Below are positions 8,332 through 18,262 of a DNA stretch of 64,000 nt, in pieces. Where the stretch lies: positions 62,001 to 126,000 of the forward strand of contig CAJUFQ010000005.1 of NCBI GenBank assembly GCA_910585625.1, read 5' to 3'. This DNA comes from an uncultured Lachnospiraceae bacterium. GTDB taxonomy: Bacteria > Bacillota > Clostridia > Lachnospirales > Lachnospiraceae. Positions within the stretch are counted from its first letter, which is position 1; the number at the start of each line of letters is the position of its first letter. Under the pieces are notes generated by a model. That model saw only the letters and a list, made by a program, of their open reading frames with translations. It was not told the origin of the DNA and searched no databases. Position numbers and translations under genes: made by a program.

Positions 8332-11300
8332 TTACTATAATTATATTAAAAAGAATGTAAGGATACAAGATGTTTGCCAAAAGCTAGGAATTCCCGTTTA
8401 TAGGCAGGGCAGCGTAGATATGTGCAGATGTCCTTTTCATGATGATAATACGCCATCTATGGCAATATATGATGACCATGTCTATTGTCATGCTTGTCAT
8501 AAACGATGGGATAATCTTAATTTAGTTGGAGAAAAATTAGATTTGGATTTTGACAGACAAGTTGAATGGATGGAAAAAAATTTTCCAGAGCTTCTGTCTG
8601 AAAAAACATCTAAAATAAAAGATAAGGAAAAAGTACTCGCTCGAAGCGGTTACGAGATTGCCTATAAAGTTTATGAAGATATGTCCGAAGAGGAAGATAA
8701 TGCTTTAAAACAATATGCAGAAAATCGTAAGTTTGAGAAAGATTTTTTGGCGGAACGCGGTATATTTTTTGCAAAAGGGAAAAAGATAAAAAATCGTTAT
8801 GCCTTGGGCGAAGATGAAAACATAGAAGAAAAGGGTAAACTTGAAAATTGCCAGATTTTAATTAAACAACCCTGGCAGATAGGAAATATTAATGACCATT
8901 ATGCAGATTACTATGCAAACGATGGTATAATTTTTACCATTCGCGACAGAAAGCAACGAATACAAGGGTTTGCGCAACGCGTATTGGGGAATCAGAAGCC
9001 CAAATATAAATTTACGAAGAGATTACCTAAAAAGACAATTCTGTATAGGATAGATGAGTTTGAAAACAGAATCAGGAAAGAAAAAAAGGATAGACTAATA
9101 GACGTATATCTTGTTGAAGGATTATTCGATGCTCTTCAGATAGAAAGACTTGGAGGCTATGCTCTTGCAGTCATGGGAAGCCAGCTAACAAAAACACAGA
9201 CGGTAGAATTGGAAAATATTCTGCAAGAACACCAGAGACCTGTTTCTATACATATTTTTATGGATAACGACGAGTCGGGACAGAAAGGGAATCTGCAGAC
9301 ATTGAGGAATCTGTGGAGCAGAAAATTTTTCAGAAAATGCTATATAGATATTATTGTTCCGTTACAAGGAAAGGATCCCGATGAATGGATTCGAATGGAA
9401 GAAAAAACAAATATAAAAAAATATCTTCCATTTGAATACTTGATTTATAATTTCTTGCCGGATAGAGAGGATGAGGAAGCTGAAAGAGTTAAAGATACGA
9501 AAGAGAGTTTTGAAAAGTTAAGTATAGAAAAAAAGATTTTATGTTTAAGCAGAACGACCCATTGGCTTTCACAAAAGTATTGGACAGATATTTTTGGAAT
9601 ATATGCTACGTCAGATGCAGATAATAATGATTATTTTCTATCGCGAATCAAGGCATATATTGGGGAGGCAAAACTTGAAGATTCAAGTATAGTTTATGAA
9701 AGGGCGGACTCTTTTCAATTTCAGTTGGCTTTGCAAGTGGCGCATACTAGTTATGAAAGAGAGGCATTGCCTCTTGATGAATTAACCTGGCGTCGGATTC
9801 AAGCTTGTGCAGATGCATTTTTTTCATATTTTAGAGAAGTTCTTCAAAGAGGAAATACTTTAAATATTCCGTTGTTAACGATGCAGTTTCCTAAAAAAAC
9901 AAATGAAGAACGGAAAAAATCAATATATATTCATGAACGTCTGATTCTTCAACAATATGTTTTAAATGAAATGCTTGGGGAGGGGCAGAATGGCTATGAG
10001 TATTATGTTCCGGCTGTACGTTATAATAAAGAGAACAATAGCATTTATACGACAACAGGCAATGGGGTCAGGGAAACGGTAAGTTTCGCTTACCAGATAG
10101 ATATGGAGGTATTGTTACGGGATGGCAATACAAATCATGGAATGTTTCGTAACTATTATGGATGTTGGAAAGCATATATCCAATATATTCAGGATGGGAT
10201 ACAGAAGCTGGATTCTGATCGCATTTATAGGATAAAATTAGATATTCGAAAGTTTTATGATAATATACCGCAATATTGTGTAAGAAGAGTGGTTTTTCCG
10301 GCGTTATTAGAAGCTCTTAGGGCTGATTCTGAGAGATTCTTGGCATTTCGGGAAAAAGAGATAGAGAATGATGTAAATGCCCTGGCAGAAAGAGTGACAG
10401 ATTGGATTTTAGGAGAGTTATTTGAAAAGCAATATTATGATTCTGAAAATGGAATTGTAACTGAAAAAGAAGAAGCATTGATAGGGATTCCGCAGGGACC
10501 TAATCTTTCAGCATACATTGCCAATATTATCCTTTTTGACATGGATACTAAAGTTTTGAAAATGGTCGACGAAGTCAATGAAAGTGCGAAGGAAGGTAAA
10601 ATAATCATTCGGTATGCGCGATATGTAGACGATATGATTATAGTATCTACCGATGCGGATGCATTGCTCGAAATGAAGGATTTGATATCTAGTGAACTAT
10701 ATGATATGGGATTGCTGCTTAGCCCCAAGACAGATAGGGAAGATGGCGTTTCTAAGAAGGAAGCGCTTTCATGGACAACGGATCAAAAAGGTGGTTTGGG
10801 AGTTTCTGCTGTATTTGACTTTCCTGATGATACATTGGAGGATATGCTGGATGAATTTGATGCTTGCGAAGTGACTGATCGGAGAAGTGCGCTGAAGCTT
10901 TTAGAAAGTGCGCTTTTTGCTGTGGACAAGGAAGCGCTTATGGACAAGACGTATCAGGAACATCTTTTGAAGATTCTTTTTCAAACTGAGCAGATTCGTT
11001 TTACAGATATGGTGCGAATAGCAGAATTGCTGTTGGTGAAGATTAGCGCTGAAGATGAAGCCGGGGCGCTAAGAAATATATACGATAAATTCATTGAGCT
11101 TTGGACGTTTGGAAAAAAATCAAGTCCCAAAGATTCCCTGTTTTGGGAGGAGGGAATCGAGCTGTTTACATTTATAGAAGGATGTAATAAAGTTTTAAAA
11201 AGGAAAGTCGATTCCGTTCGTGCAAAAGAGCGTTTTGATTTATGGAGAAATGCAAAAAAGGCAATCCAAGCATGTTGGCAAACAGGATTTTTAGAGAAAG

Positions 11301-14300
11301 CACAAGAACTATTAGAGACAAAGAGGATATTGAGAAAAAACCAATGGATATTGAAATTACGGATAACGGAAATTCAGTGCCGCCTAAGGGCAGAGGGTTA
11401 TAAGACAACAGGAAATTGTAAAGTTAAGGAACATAATGTGTTTAGCAATCGTTGGCAATACGCTTTATTGGAACAGGAAAAAGAATTTTCCTTTGAGCCA
11501 TTTCCAGGAGAAAAGGAAGAAGAATTAGTGGGAATTTTTCATTATTCGGCTTTTTATTTGGGAAGGGTGTCAAACAAGGGGGAATATGAGGAAATAAGAA
11601 GAGCTATATGGCAAAGTAAACATCACATTTTTGCTCAGGACAACACAAGAATTTTAAGCTGTTGTTTAATAGATTGGTTTCAGAAAAGAAAAGAGGAAAA
11701 CGTAGAGAAAGAAAGAATAAAAACTACTCTGCTTACGCTATTGAATCTGTTAAGAGATGACGTAAAGGCTGAGATACTTAGCGAACTTTCCCATTATAGG
11801 GAATATATGTTTCGTGGGGAACAGGAAAAATTAAAGACTTGCCTGCCGGTTGTACCAGGGGTTGGATATCCAGGAATGATTGCTGAAACAATATCCAATG
11901 AAGATGAAAGTCGTATTATGAAGAGGGTAGATTTTGTACGATTTCCCAATATAAATCCGCAAAATTGGCAAGAGGAGATTAATCATGAATATCCTTTGTT
12001 TTCGATAGCTGTGGAAGATGGTTATGTTGATTTAGAATCATTATTTAATGAAAGTTCTCAAGAAGAGTTTCCCATAAGGATGATTTTGAGAATATATAAA
12101 AAACTTTCTGAATGTATACAAAAAATACAGATTCAGAATGCCACGCAATCAGTGGCGCTGTCAAAGAAAAATGTGTTTGTAAAAAAAGAAGTAGATTCCG
12201 AAGAGATTTCTATCATACTTTATTTCTACCTGTTACCAAGGGAAAATATAGGGAGCGGTGTCCTGCTGAGTGAAGGAACAGGTAGGTTTGCATTCAGGCC
12301 GTTACATGAATTGGGAAGTTTTTTCTGGGAAGCGGGGTATCTTTTAAAAGATGTATGCCGCTTTGACACGTTGCGCTTGAAATATGAGAATGATGAAATT
12401 AAGGAAGAAAAAGCAGATCAAATTAAAATGATGGAATATACATTTCATCGTCTAACAGGTGAAAGCGTAAATGTTGGAAATGCACCACGGAGCATTCATT
12501 CTTATGAACGCTCCGTGGAGAGGGCAATTAAACGTACAGAAGTTTTTCTTTCAGCCTCTGGACATAGGGATGTATTATTAGAGGAAAATGCAGCGGTAGA
12601 TTCTTTTATCAGCCAACGAATGCGGAGAGCGGAGTATCATTACCGTCCGGCAGAATGTAGTTATTGTGTGGCAGTCTGGGCAAAAGGATATCTAAGAAAG
12701 CGATTTGATGCATTAATGAATTTAACCAAAAAAAATGGGGTGAGACTAGATATAAAACATTCTGCAAAGAGAAGAGTTCCGAAGTCATATCTTGTTTTAG
12801 CGGATTACATAGAAACACTATCTGATATTGTTAATGAAGAACAAGGAGAGGAATTTCAGGGTCTTCAAGTATTAGCGTGCGGCCTTCGGTCTGATGCAGT
12901 TTTAATGCAATTACGAATGCAAGTATTGGAAATTATTGATTCCCTCAGCGTGGAACGAAGAAATCAGTTGAAAAAGCATAAAGAAGAATTGCCAGTTACT
13001 GTTTTGGGATTGGAAGATGAACAAGAACTTTGGATGGAGGATTGTTCAGTTATAGAAATTTTAGATAATGTATTGGATGGGAAAAATGATAAAAGAATCA
13101 GTAAGATAACGCACCTTGGATGGTTAGTTCTGCTTGAGTGGGTGTTGGAGCATGAAATGACAGATGAATCCCTACAAGCTTTTTCTGTTGAGATAAAAAA
13201 GTGGGTTCATATGATTCTGAACGATACCCAAAATGATAAACTAGAGTTTCCATTTGAAGAAATGAATTCTTTATTAGAACTTTGGACTTGTAAATTTACA
13301 GATACGCTGTTTGAGTTTTTTGAGAAGATTGATACAGAGCTGGGTATAGAGGTTAAAGTCAGACGTTCAGAGTTTCATTATCAAAAAAGAGGTAAGGTTT
13401 ATATTCTGTTAGACGGTCAGGCTTTAGAAAAACCAGAGTATTTTTTGTCTTACAGCAAGCTAAATAATGGATGGATTGATATAGAACAGGCAGACACGAA
13501 TTCTGACAAAAAGGTTTTTTCACAGAGTATCAGAAAAGGAAAAACAGTGGGGCTTTCTGTCGTGGAAGTGCGTTTGGGGAAAATGCTTCAGAGAGCGGAA
13601 GAGCAAGAAAGTCTGGGAAAAGAAACAGAGACAGAAAATAATGAGATTTCAGAACTGAATAATTCTCTTGAAAACTTTGAAAAACAGGAAAATGTATTTT
13701 CAGAAGGAGAACAAATTATATTAGAAGAGGGAGGAGGAAATTCAGAAAATAGAGTTCAGGAGACAGGAGAGATAGAATATAAGAGAAATGAGGAAGGCTT
13801 AGATACAGATGATTTTATGACTGAAATAAGAATGTGGCAGGAAACAAGTTGGAAACAGCGGCACAGTAATTTTACTAATCCAGTTCGTATTGCACTGTTT
13901 CAATTCGAAACGAAAAGCAGTTATTATCATCCCTGTGTAGAATGCTGTGAATACAAAGAGAAAAGCAAAGTTGGTGAAATTAGGCAAAGCTGCCATGAAT
14001 TTCGCAGAAGAAAACTTTTGGAAAATGTTCTTCAGATTTGCGAATCAATGGAAGTAGATATATTATTGTTACCAGAATATTCTGTTCGTCCAGAAACCGT
14101 AGAATTTCTATGGCGCAAAATAGGAAGAGATAAGGAATATCATTTTTCAGTATGGGCAGGTACTTTTCGGATTCCTTGGGATTATAAATTTCAAATGGAG
14201 CCTTTTAAAGATTTGGTTGGAAAGAATAATTATTTCCATGCTGCAGTCTTGCCTGTAATCATGCCGGAAAGTGAAAAAGTATATTGCTCCAGAGTGAAAA

Positions 14301-15511
14301 AATATCCTTCCATTACGTTAAAGGAAGATATTAATCCGACTCCTGCAATGGATGATAATTTTCGGCCTATAGCAGAACGGTTTTCATATGATTATAGTCA
14401 GGATGGCCATATCTGGATTGCGGAAGAACAAGCAAGGAAAAATTTTGGGCGAGAAGGATTTGGTGATGCGAGGGACAGTGTGACAGAATTGATCTGTGCG
14501 GAACTTTTTGCTTTGTCATCACCGGGGAATCTGCTCAGTTTTGCAGATGAATCTTTGAGATTATACTGTAATTATGGAGGAGGAATGTCTCCGCAGGATA
14601 TTGAAAGTTACCTGGAAAAAATGATGGAAGATATTCGGATGTATGGGGAAAGGATATCGCTTTATCGTAAAAAAGGGTCGGGAAAAAGAAGACCCATTGT
14701 TTTGGTTCCAGCTTGTACTACGCGCGCGGCGGATTATTATGTGCTGGGGCAGGCGAATTACTTAGGTTCAGGCGCTAATATGGTGTTTTGCAATGGGGCT
14801 GGAGAATTGGCGAGGGGAGGAAGCTGCTTTATTGGGCAGAATTCTTGGGATAATGAAAAGGAACGAAAAAAGAGAAGGAGAGGGATTGAATATGAGGTTC
14901 CAAATTGTTACCATGGAGTATATCCCGGGATTTATATGCAGACATCGGATATGTCGGGCAGAGGAGGGCTTGGCTCTGAGGAACAGGCGCTTTTAGTGTG
15001 TGATTTGTCACCGGATATGGATAAAAGACAGCCAAATCCAGAGACGATGAAACATTCTTTAGAAGTGGTTGCACATATACCAATTTTGGAGGAACGCATC
15101 TATGGTAAAGAATGCATAAAGAGGTGCAAATATGCAGAGAAAAGCTTCTTGGCTGAAAAAATTTTAAAACAGCAGGAGGTATCAAGACAGGACAACCAAA
15201 AATGGATTAGGCAGATTTATGAAACTTTAAAACTATATGACGAAGGAAGTAAAAATTCGGCTTTTGATCAGAATCCATCCAAAGTAGCTGAAAGCTTGAT
15301 AGAATTAGGAGAAAAATATCATTCAGAGTGGCTAAAAGAACGTGGCAAACGGTATTTGAAGGGGTACAAACTGTTTCCACGTAACAAGCGAGCAGAGACA
15401 GCGCTGGATTGGTCTTATGTGGAAATTGATTATAAAGAGTTTTTAGCATCGGATGGGTACACTCTGTTTGTGCCGGATAAAGATATTGAAAAACAGGGGA
15501 ATGATGAATAA
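8321..15511 (+). CDS. Giant DnaG-like primase / reverse transcriptase / nitrilase fusion protein
   Basis: An uninterrupted 2,396-residue protein. Residues ~15-75: CHC2 zinc finger (C37, H40, C56, C59; CPFHDDNTPS). ~100-250: DnaG-type core, with GIIFTIRDRKQRIQGFAQRV followed by PKYKF. ~260-345: TOPRIM, with VEGLFD (E266) and MDNDESG (D315, D317). ~560-830: reverse transcriptase with motif A KLDIRKFYDNIP (D641), motif B GIPQGPNLS (722-730) and motif C YVDD (768-771). ~830-1760: long, mostly helical region without motifs I know. ~1760-1835: acidic linker. ~1850-2260: nitrilase fold with LLLPEYS (E1919), VKKYPS (K1993/1994) and ELICAELF (C2059), a plausible Glu-Lys-Cys triad. I chose ATG 8321 because GAGGGG lies at 8308-8313; TTG 8306 is in frame. 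RT-nitrilase proteins are known as defence RTs (UG1/DRT1 type); a DnaG-like primase on the same chain is not an arrangement I know. Function as phage defence is inference. Confidence 0.9.
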   Translation: MRNDYYNYIKKNVRIQDVCQKLGIPVYRQGSVDMCRCPFHDDNTPSMAIYDDHVYCHACHKRWDNLNLVGEKLDLDFDRQVEWMEKNFPELLSEKTSKIKDKEKVLARSGYEIAYKVYEDMSEEEDNALKQYAENRKFEKDFLAERGIFFAKGKKIKNRYALGEDENIEEKGKLENCQILIKQPWQIGNINDHYADYYANDGIIFTIRDRKQRIQGFAQRVLGNQKPKYKFTKRLPKKTILYRIDEFENRIRKEKKDRLIDVYLVEGLFDALQIERLGGYALAVMGSQLTKTQTVELENILQEHQRPVSIHIFMDNDESGQKGNLQTLRNLWSRKFFRKCYIDIIVPLQGKDPDEWIRMEEKTNIKKYLPFEYLIYNFLPDREDEEAERVKDTKESFEKLSIEKKILCLSRTTHWLSQKYWTDIFGIYATSDADNNDYFLSRIKAYIGEAKLEDSSIVYERADSFQFQLALQVAHTSYEREALPLDELTWRRIQACADAFFSYFREVLQRGNTLNIPLLTMQFPKKTNEERKKSIYIHERLILQQYVLNEMLGEGQNGYEYYVPAVRYNKENNSIYTTTGNGVRETVSFAYQIDMEVLLRDGNTNHGMFRNYYGCWKAYIQYIQDGIQKLDSDRIYRIKLDIRKFYDNIPQYCVRRVVFPALLEALRADSERFLAFREKEIENDVNALAERVTDWILGELFEKQYYDSENGIVTEKEEALIGIPQGPNLSAYIANIILFDMDTKVLKMVDEVNESAKEGKIIIRYARYVDDMIIVSTDADALLEMKDLISSELYDMGLLLSPKTDREDGVSKKEALSWTTDQKGGLGVSAVFDFPDDTLEDMLDEFDACEVTDRRSALKLLESALFAVDKEALMDKTYQEHLLKILFQTEQIRFTDMVRIAELLLVKISAEDEAGALRNIYDKFIELWTFGKKSSPKDSLFWEEGIELFTFIEGCNKVLKRKVDSVRAKERFDLWRNAKKAIQACWQTGFLEKAQELLETKRILRKNQWILKLRITEIQCRLRAEGYKTTGNCKVKEHNVFSNRWQYALLEQEKEFSFEPFPGEKEEELVGIFHYSAFYLGRVSNKGEYEEIRRAIWQSKHHIFAQDNTRILSCCLIDWFQKRKEENVEKERIKTTLLTLLNLLRDDVKAEILSELSHYREYMFRGEQEKLKTCLPVVPGVGYPGMIAETISNEDESRIMKRVDFVRFPNINPQNWQEEINHEYPLFSIAVEDGYVDLESLFNESSQEEFPIRMILRIYKKLSECIQKIQIQNATQSVALSKKNVFVKKEVDSEEISIILYFYLLPRENIGSGVLLSEGTGRFAFRPLHELGSFFWEAGYLLKDVCRFDTLRLKYENDEIKEEKADQIKMMEYTFHRLTGESVNVGNAPRSIHSYERSVERAIKRTEVFLSASGHRDVLLEENAAVDSFISQRMRRAEYHYRPAECSYCVAVWAKGYLRKRFDALMNLTKKNGVRLDIKHSAKRRVPKSYLVLADYIETLSDIVNEEQGEEFQGLQVLACGLRSDAVLMQLRMQVLEIIDSLSVERRNQLKKHKEELPVTVLGLEDEQELWMEDCSVIEILDNVLDGKNDKRISKITHLGWLVLLEWVLEHEMTDESLQAFSVEIKKWVHMILNDTQNDKLEFPFEEMNSLLELWTCKFTDTLFEFFEKIDTELGIEVKVRRSEFHYQKRGKVYILLDGQALEKPEYFLSYSKLNNGWIDIEQADTNSDKKVFSQSIRKGKTVGLSVVEVRLGKMLQRAEEQESLGKETETENNEISELNNSLENFEKQENVFSEGEQIILEEGGGNSENRVQETGEIEYKRNEEGLDTDDFMTEIRMWQETSWKQRHSNFTNPVRIALFQFETKSSYYHPCVECCEYKEKSKVGEIRQSCHEFRRRKLLENVLQICESMEVDILLLPEYSVRPETVEFLWRKIGRDKEYHFSVWAGTFRIPWDYKFQMEPFKDLVGKNNYFHAAVLPVIMPESEKVYCSRVKKYPSITLKEDINPTPAMDDNFRPIAERFSYDYSQDGHIWIAEEQARKNFGREGFGDARDSVTELICAELFALSSPGNLLSFADESLRLYCNYGGGMSPQDIESYLEKMMEDIRMYGERISLYRKKGSGKRRPIVLVPACTTRAADYYVLGQANYLGSGANMVFCNGAGELARGGSCFIGQNSWDNEKERKKRRRGIEYEVPNCYHGVYPGIYMQTSDMSGRGGLGSEEQALLVCDLSPDMDKRQPNPETMKHSLEVVAHIPILEERIYGKECIKRCKYAEKSFLAEKILKQQEVSRQDNQKWIRQIYETLKLYDEGSKNSAFDQNPSKVAESLIELGEKYHSEWLKERGKRYLKGYKLFPRNKRAETALDWSYVEIDYKEFLASDGYTLFVPDKDIEKQGNDE

Positions 15512-15604
15512 AAAACGAGTACAGACAGGCATATCTTAGGATAATATAGGTGGTACGCTAACATGACGCGCACGCGTTCATGACATTTTGTGCAAAATTA
15601 GGAA

Positions 15605-15652
15605 AAGGAATCCTTCAAGCCATTTTTGGCTAAAGGGATTCCTTCTTTTTTT
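15605..15652 (+). terminator. Terminator after the giant RT gene
   Basis: Stem AAGGAATCC (15605-15613) with GGATTCCTT (15636-15644), then a run of T's to 15652. The inner loop contains a second small stem (AGCCA/TGGCT). It closes the island transcript just before the spo0A control region. Confidence 0.8.
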
Positions 15653-15669
15653 GCCGCGAAGACGACACG

Positions 15670-15677
15670 TTTCGACA
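15670..15677 (-). promoter_or_regulatory. Putative Spo0A box (upstream)
   Basis: TTTCGACA on the plus strand reads TGTCGAAA on the minus strand, matching the core 0A box TGTCGAA. It lies about 155 bases before the predicted -10 of spo0A. Binding by phosphorylated Spo0A is inferred from the consensus. Confidence 0.45.
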
Positions 15678-15772
15678 CGATATACAATAATACAATTATT
15701 ATAATATATGTAACGATAGCATTGGGTTCCAAATCCGACATGATTCGTCTTGGAGGGAAAGAGGGCGAAATG

Positions 15773-15782
15773 TTTTGTCGAA
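15773..15782 (+). promoter_or_regulatory. Putative Spo0A box (proximal)
   Basis: TTTTGTCGAA matches the 0A box consensus TTTGTCGAA. It sits about 20 bases upstream of the predicted -35 element of spo0A, a position suited to autoregulation. Confidence 0.55.
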
Positions 15783-15801
15783 ATCCGAAGAAATCTTTTC
15801 C

Positions 15802-15829
15802 TTGAAGGAAGTATTGGATATGATATAAT
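15802..15829 (+). promoter_or_regulatory. Predicted spo0A promoter
   Basis: TTGAAG (15802-15807) and TATAAT (15824-15829) are separated by 16 bases and lie 52 bases before the GTG start of spo0A. This is a vegetative sigma-A-type match; a sigma-H promoter was not identified. Confidence 0.6.
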
Positions 15830-15881
15830 TCTTATCGAAGAAGTTTTTGAGGGAAAAAGTAAATTATTAGGAGGATATACT

Positions 15882-16682
15882 GTGGAAAAATTAAATGTAG
15901 CGATTGCGGATGACAATGAAAGAATGCTGCAGGCATTGGGTGAAATCGTCAGGAGTGACGAGGAGCTTCAGGTTGTCGGCACAGCGAAAGACGGAGAAGA
16001 AGCGTATGAAATGATAAGGAGAAAAGAACCTGACGTAGTCCTTCTGGATATTGTAATGCCAAAATTAGACGGATTGACGGTGATGGACAAGATACGAAAT
16101 GACAAAAACATGAAAAAACACCCGGCATTTATCATGATTTCCGCCATTGGGCAGGAGAAAGTCACAGAGGACGCATTTGCGCTGGGTGCAGATTACTATA
16201 TTATGAAGCCCTTTGACAATGATGTCGTACTTAATAGGATTAAGCATGTGAGAAACATAGAACGGCGCAGGGTCAGTGAGGTACGGAAGGTCAATGCATA
16301 CGAAAAAAGCCAGGAACTGGAGGGCAGGAACCTGGAGAGCGACGTGACGAACATTATCCATGAGATTGGCGTCCCGGCGCATATTAAGGGTTACCAATAC
16401 CTAAGGGAGGCTATCATTATGTCAGTGACAGATATGGAAATGCTTAATTCCATCACGAAAATCCTCTATCCGGGAATCGCCAAGAAGTACCAGACTACGC
16501 CAAGCCGCGTGGAACGGGCAATCCGGCATGCGATAGAAGTGGCATGGAGCCGCGGCAAGATGGATACGATTGACGATTTATTTGGGTATACCATCCACAA
16601 TGGAAAAGGAAAACCGACAAATTCTGAATTTATAGCTTTAATTGCGGATAAAATTCGGTTAGAATATAAGCTGAGAGAGTAA
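15882..16682 (+). CDS. spo0A: Sporulation master regulator Spo0A
   Basis: A 266-residue response regulator that controls entry into sporulation. The N-terminal receiver has the acidic pair (IADDNE), the phosphorylatable Asp in [10 protein letters not shown], and the conserved Lys in YIMKPFD. The C-terminal ~110 residues are the Spo0A DNA-binding domain, with [16 protein letters not shown] and [17 protein letters not shown], the hallmark recognition region. The start is GTG at 15882 behind AGGAGG (15869-15874), giving the family's normal length; upstream in-frame codons lie in the promoter. Two 0A boxes upstream suggest autoregulation. Confidence 0.97.
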   Translation: MEKLNVAIADDNERMLQALGEIVRSDEELQVVGTAKDGEEAYEMIRRKEPDVVLLDIVMPKLDGLTVMDKIRNDKNMKKHPAFIMISAIGQEKVTEDAFALGADYYIMKPFDNDVVLNRIKHVRNIERRRVSEVRKVNAYEKSQELEGRNLESDVTNIIHEIGVPAHIKGYQYLREAIIMSVTDMEMLNSITKILYPGIAKKYQTTPSRVERAIRHAIEVAWSRGKMDTIDDLFGYTIHNGKGKPTNSEFIALIADKIRLEYKLRE

Positions 16683-16724
16683 TAGACCCGCACGGGGTGC
16701 GGGGAAAAGTTTGGAGGTTTTCAT

Positions 16725-18164
16725 ATGAGAAAAATACTCTTTGCAGCATCCGAGGGAAATCCTTTTATTAAGACAGGCGGGCTTGCCGATGTGGTGGGCG
16801 CCTTGCCGAAATACCTGGATTGCAAGAAATTTGACGTCAGGGTCATCCTGCCGAAATATCTGTGCATTCCCGAAGAAGCAAGACAGAAGCTGTCGCATGT
16901 GACAGAATTTTATGCGGATATGCCGAGAGGGAAAGAGTACATAGGGATTGATAAGGTAAAAGTGGATGGGATTACTTATTACTTTATTGATAATGAACAT
17001 TATTTTGCAGGGGACAGCCCTTACCATGAGATTTTCCAAGATGTAAACAAATTTGCATTTTACTCCAGGGCAGTATTGGCAAGTCTCCCTAAGATAAAGT
17101 TCAGCCCAGACATTATTCATTGTCACGATTGGCAGGCTGCGCTGATTCCGGTATTCTTGAAAGAATTTTATGGACAGGATTCGTTTTATCAGAAGACAAA
17201 GACGGTTCTGACTATCCATAACCAGAAGTTCCAGGGACGATGGCGCATCGATGACATAGAAAACTGCCGGGATCTTTCGAAAGACTGCCGCTATAAGGCG
17301 ATGGAGGCTTATCATGAGACGAATTTCCTGAAAGCAGGGGTCATCTACGCAGACAAGGTTACGACCGTCAGCGAGACTTATGCGCAAGAAATCCAGACCC
17401 CGGCGGGTGGGGAAGGACTGGACGGCGTGATGCGTGAGGCGTCCGGGAAGCTGGTGGGCATTGTAAATGGGATTGACGTGGAAGAATACGACCCCATGAC
17501 TGACACGGCGCTAGCTGCGTCTTTCGGAGTCAGGAGAATGTCAGGGAAGAAGAAAGATAAGAAAGCATTGCAGCGTGAGCTGGGGCTTGGGCAGGACAGC
17601 TCTGCCATGCTGATTGGCATCGTCTCCCGCTTAACGGAACAGAAGGGGTTCGACCTTGTAAACCGTATCATGGAAGAGATGATGAATACCATGAATGTAC
17701 AGGTGGCAGTCCTGGGCACAGGGGAAGACCGTTTTCAGAAGTCATTCCAATATTTTGCCGGAAAATATGCCGGCAGGGTCTCGGCGACAATCGGATACAG
17801 CGAGGAGCGCGCCCACAAGATTTATGGCGGTGCAGATGCCTTCCTGATGCCGTCACAGTTTGAACCCTGCGGCTTGAGCCAGCTGATCAGTATGCGCTAT
17901 GGTACCGTTCCCATCGTGCGGGAGACCGGGGGGCTGAATGATACGGTGGAAGCTTATAATGAGATTTGGCAGACAGGGACAGGGTTCAGCTTTGCCAATT
18001 ACGATGCCCAGGAGATGCTGATGATTATCCGCTATGCGTATGATGTGTTTATGAACCATCCTAAGGAGTGGCGGATGATGATGAAACGCTGCATGAATGC
18101 AGACCACTCCTGGCAGAATTCCGCAGGGAAATACGAGAAGATGTATTTGGATCTTCTGGGATAG
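16725..18164 (+). CDS. glgA: Glycogen synthase (ADP-glucose type)
   Basis: A 479-residue GT5 glycosyltransferase that extends alpha-1,4-glucan from ADP-glucose in the cytosol. The N-terminal KTGGLADVVGALPK loop is the ADP-glucose/acceptor site of bacterial GlgA. HCHDWQAALIP and TIHNQKFQG follow in the N-terminal domain, and the C-terminal GT-B half has SRLTEQKGFDL and SQFEPCGLSQL with the catalytic Glu. Length is typical. It lies 42 bases after spo0A behind a small GC-rich hairpin (CCCGCAC/GTGCGGG, about 16686-16702) that might attenuate transcription from upstream. No other glycogen genes are in the window. Confidence 0.95.
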   Translation: MRKILFAASEGNPFIKTGGLADVVGALPKYLDCKKFDVRVILPKYLCIPEEARQKLSHVTEFYADMPRGKEYIGIDKVKVDGITYYFIDNEHYFAGDSPYHEIFQDVNKFAFYSRAVLASLPKIKFSPDIIHCHDWQAALIPVFLKEFYGQDSFYQKTKTVLTIHNQKFQGRWRIDDIENCRDLSKDCRYKAMEAYHETNFLKAGVIYADKVTTVSETYAQEIQTPAGGEGLDGVMREASGKLVGIVNGIDVEEYDPMTDTALAASFGVRRMSGKKKDKKALQRELGLGQDSSAMLIGIVSRLTEQKGFDLVNRIMEEMMNTMNVQVAVLGTGEDRFQKSFQYFAGKYAGRVSATIGYSEERAHKIYGGADAFLMPSQFEPCGLSQLISMRYGTVPIVRETGGLNDTVEAYNEIWQTGTGFSFANYDAQEMLMIIRYAYDVFMNHPKEWRMMMKRCMNADHSWQNSAGKYEKMYLDLLG

Positions 18165-18262
18165 CCTGCCGGAATTCTGCCAGGAGGGAATCAGCATAGC
18201 AGATTTTCTACATAGCCGGGAGGAATCAGCACAGGCCTTTCTGGCTTGCCAGGGAAAGACGT

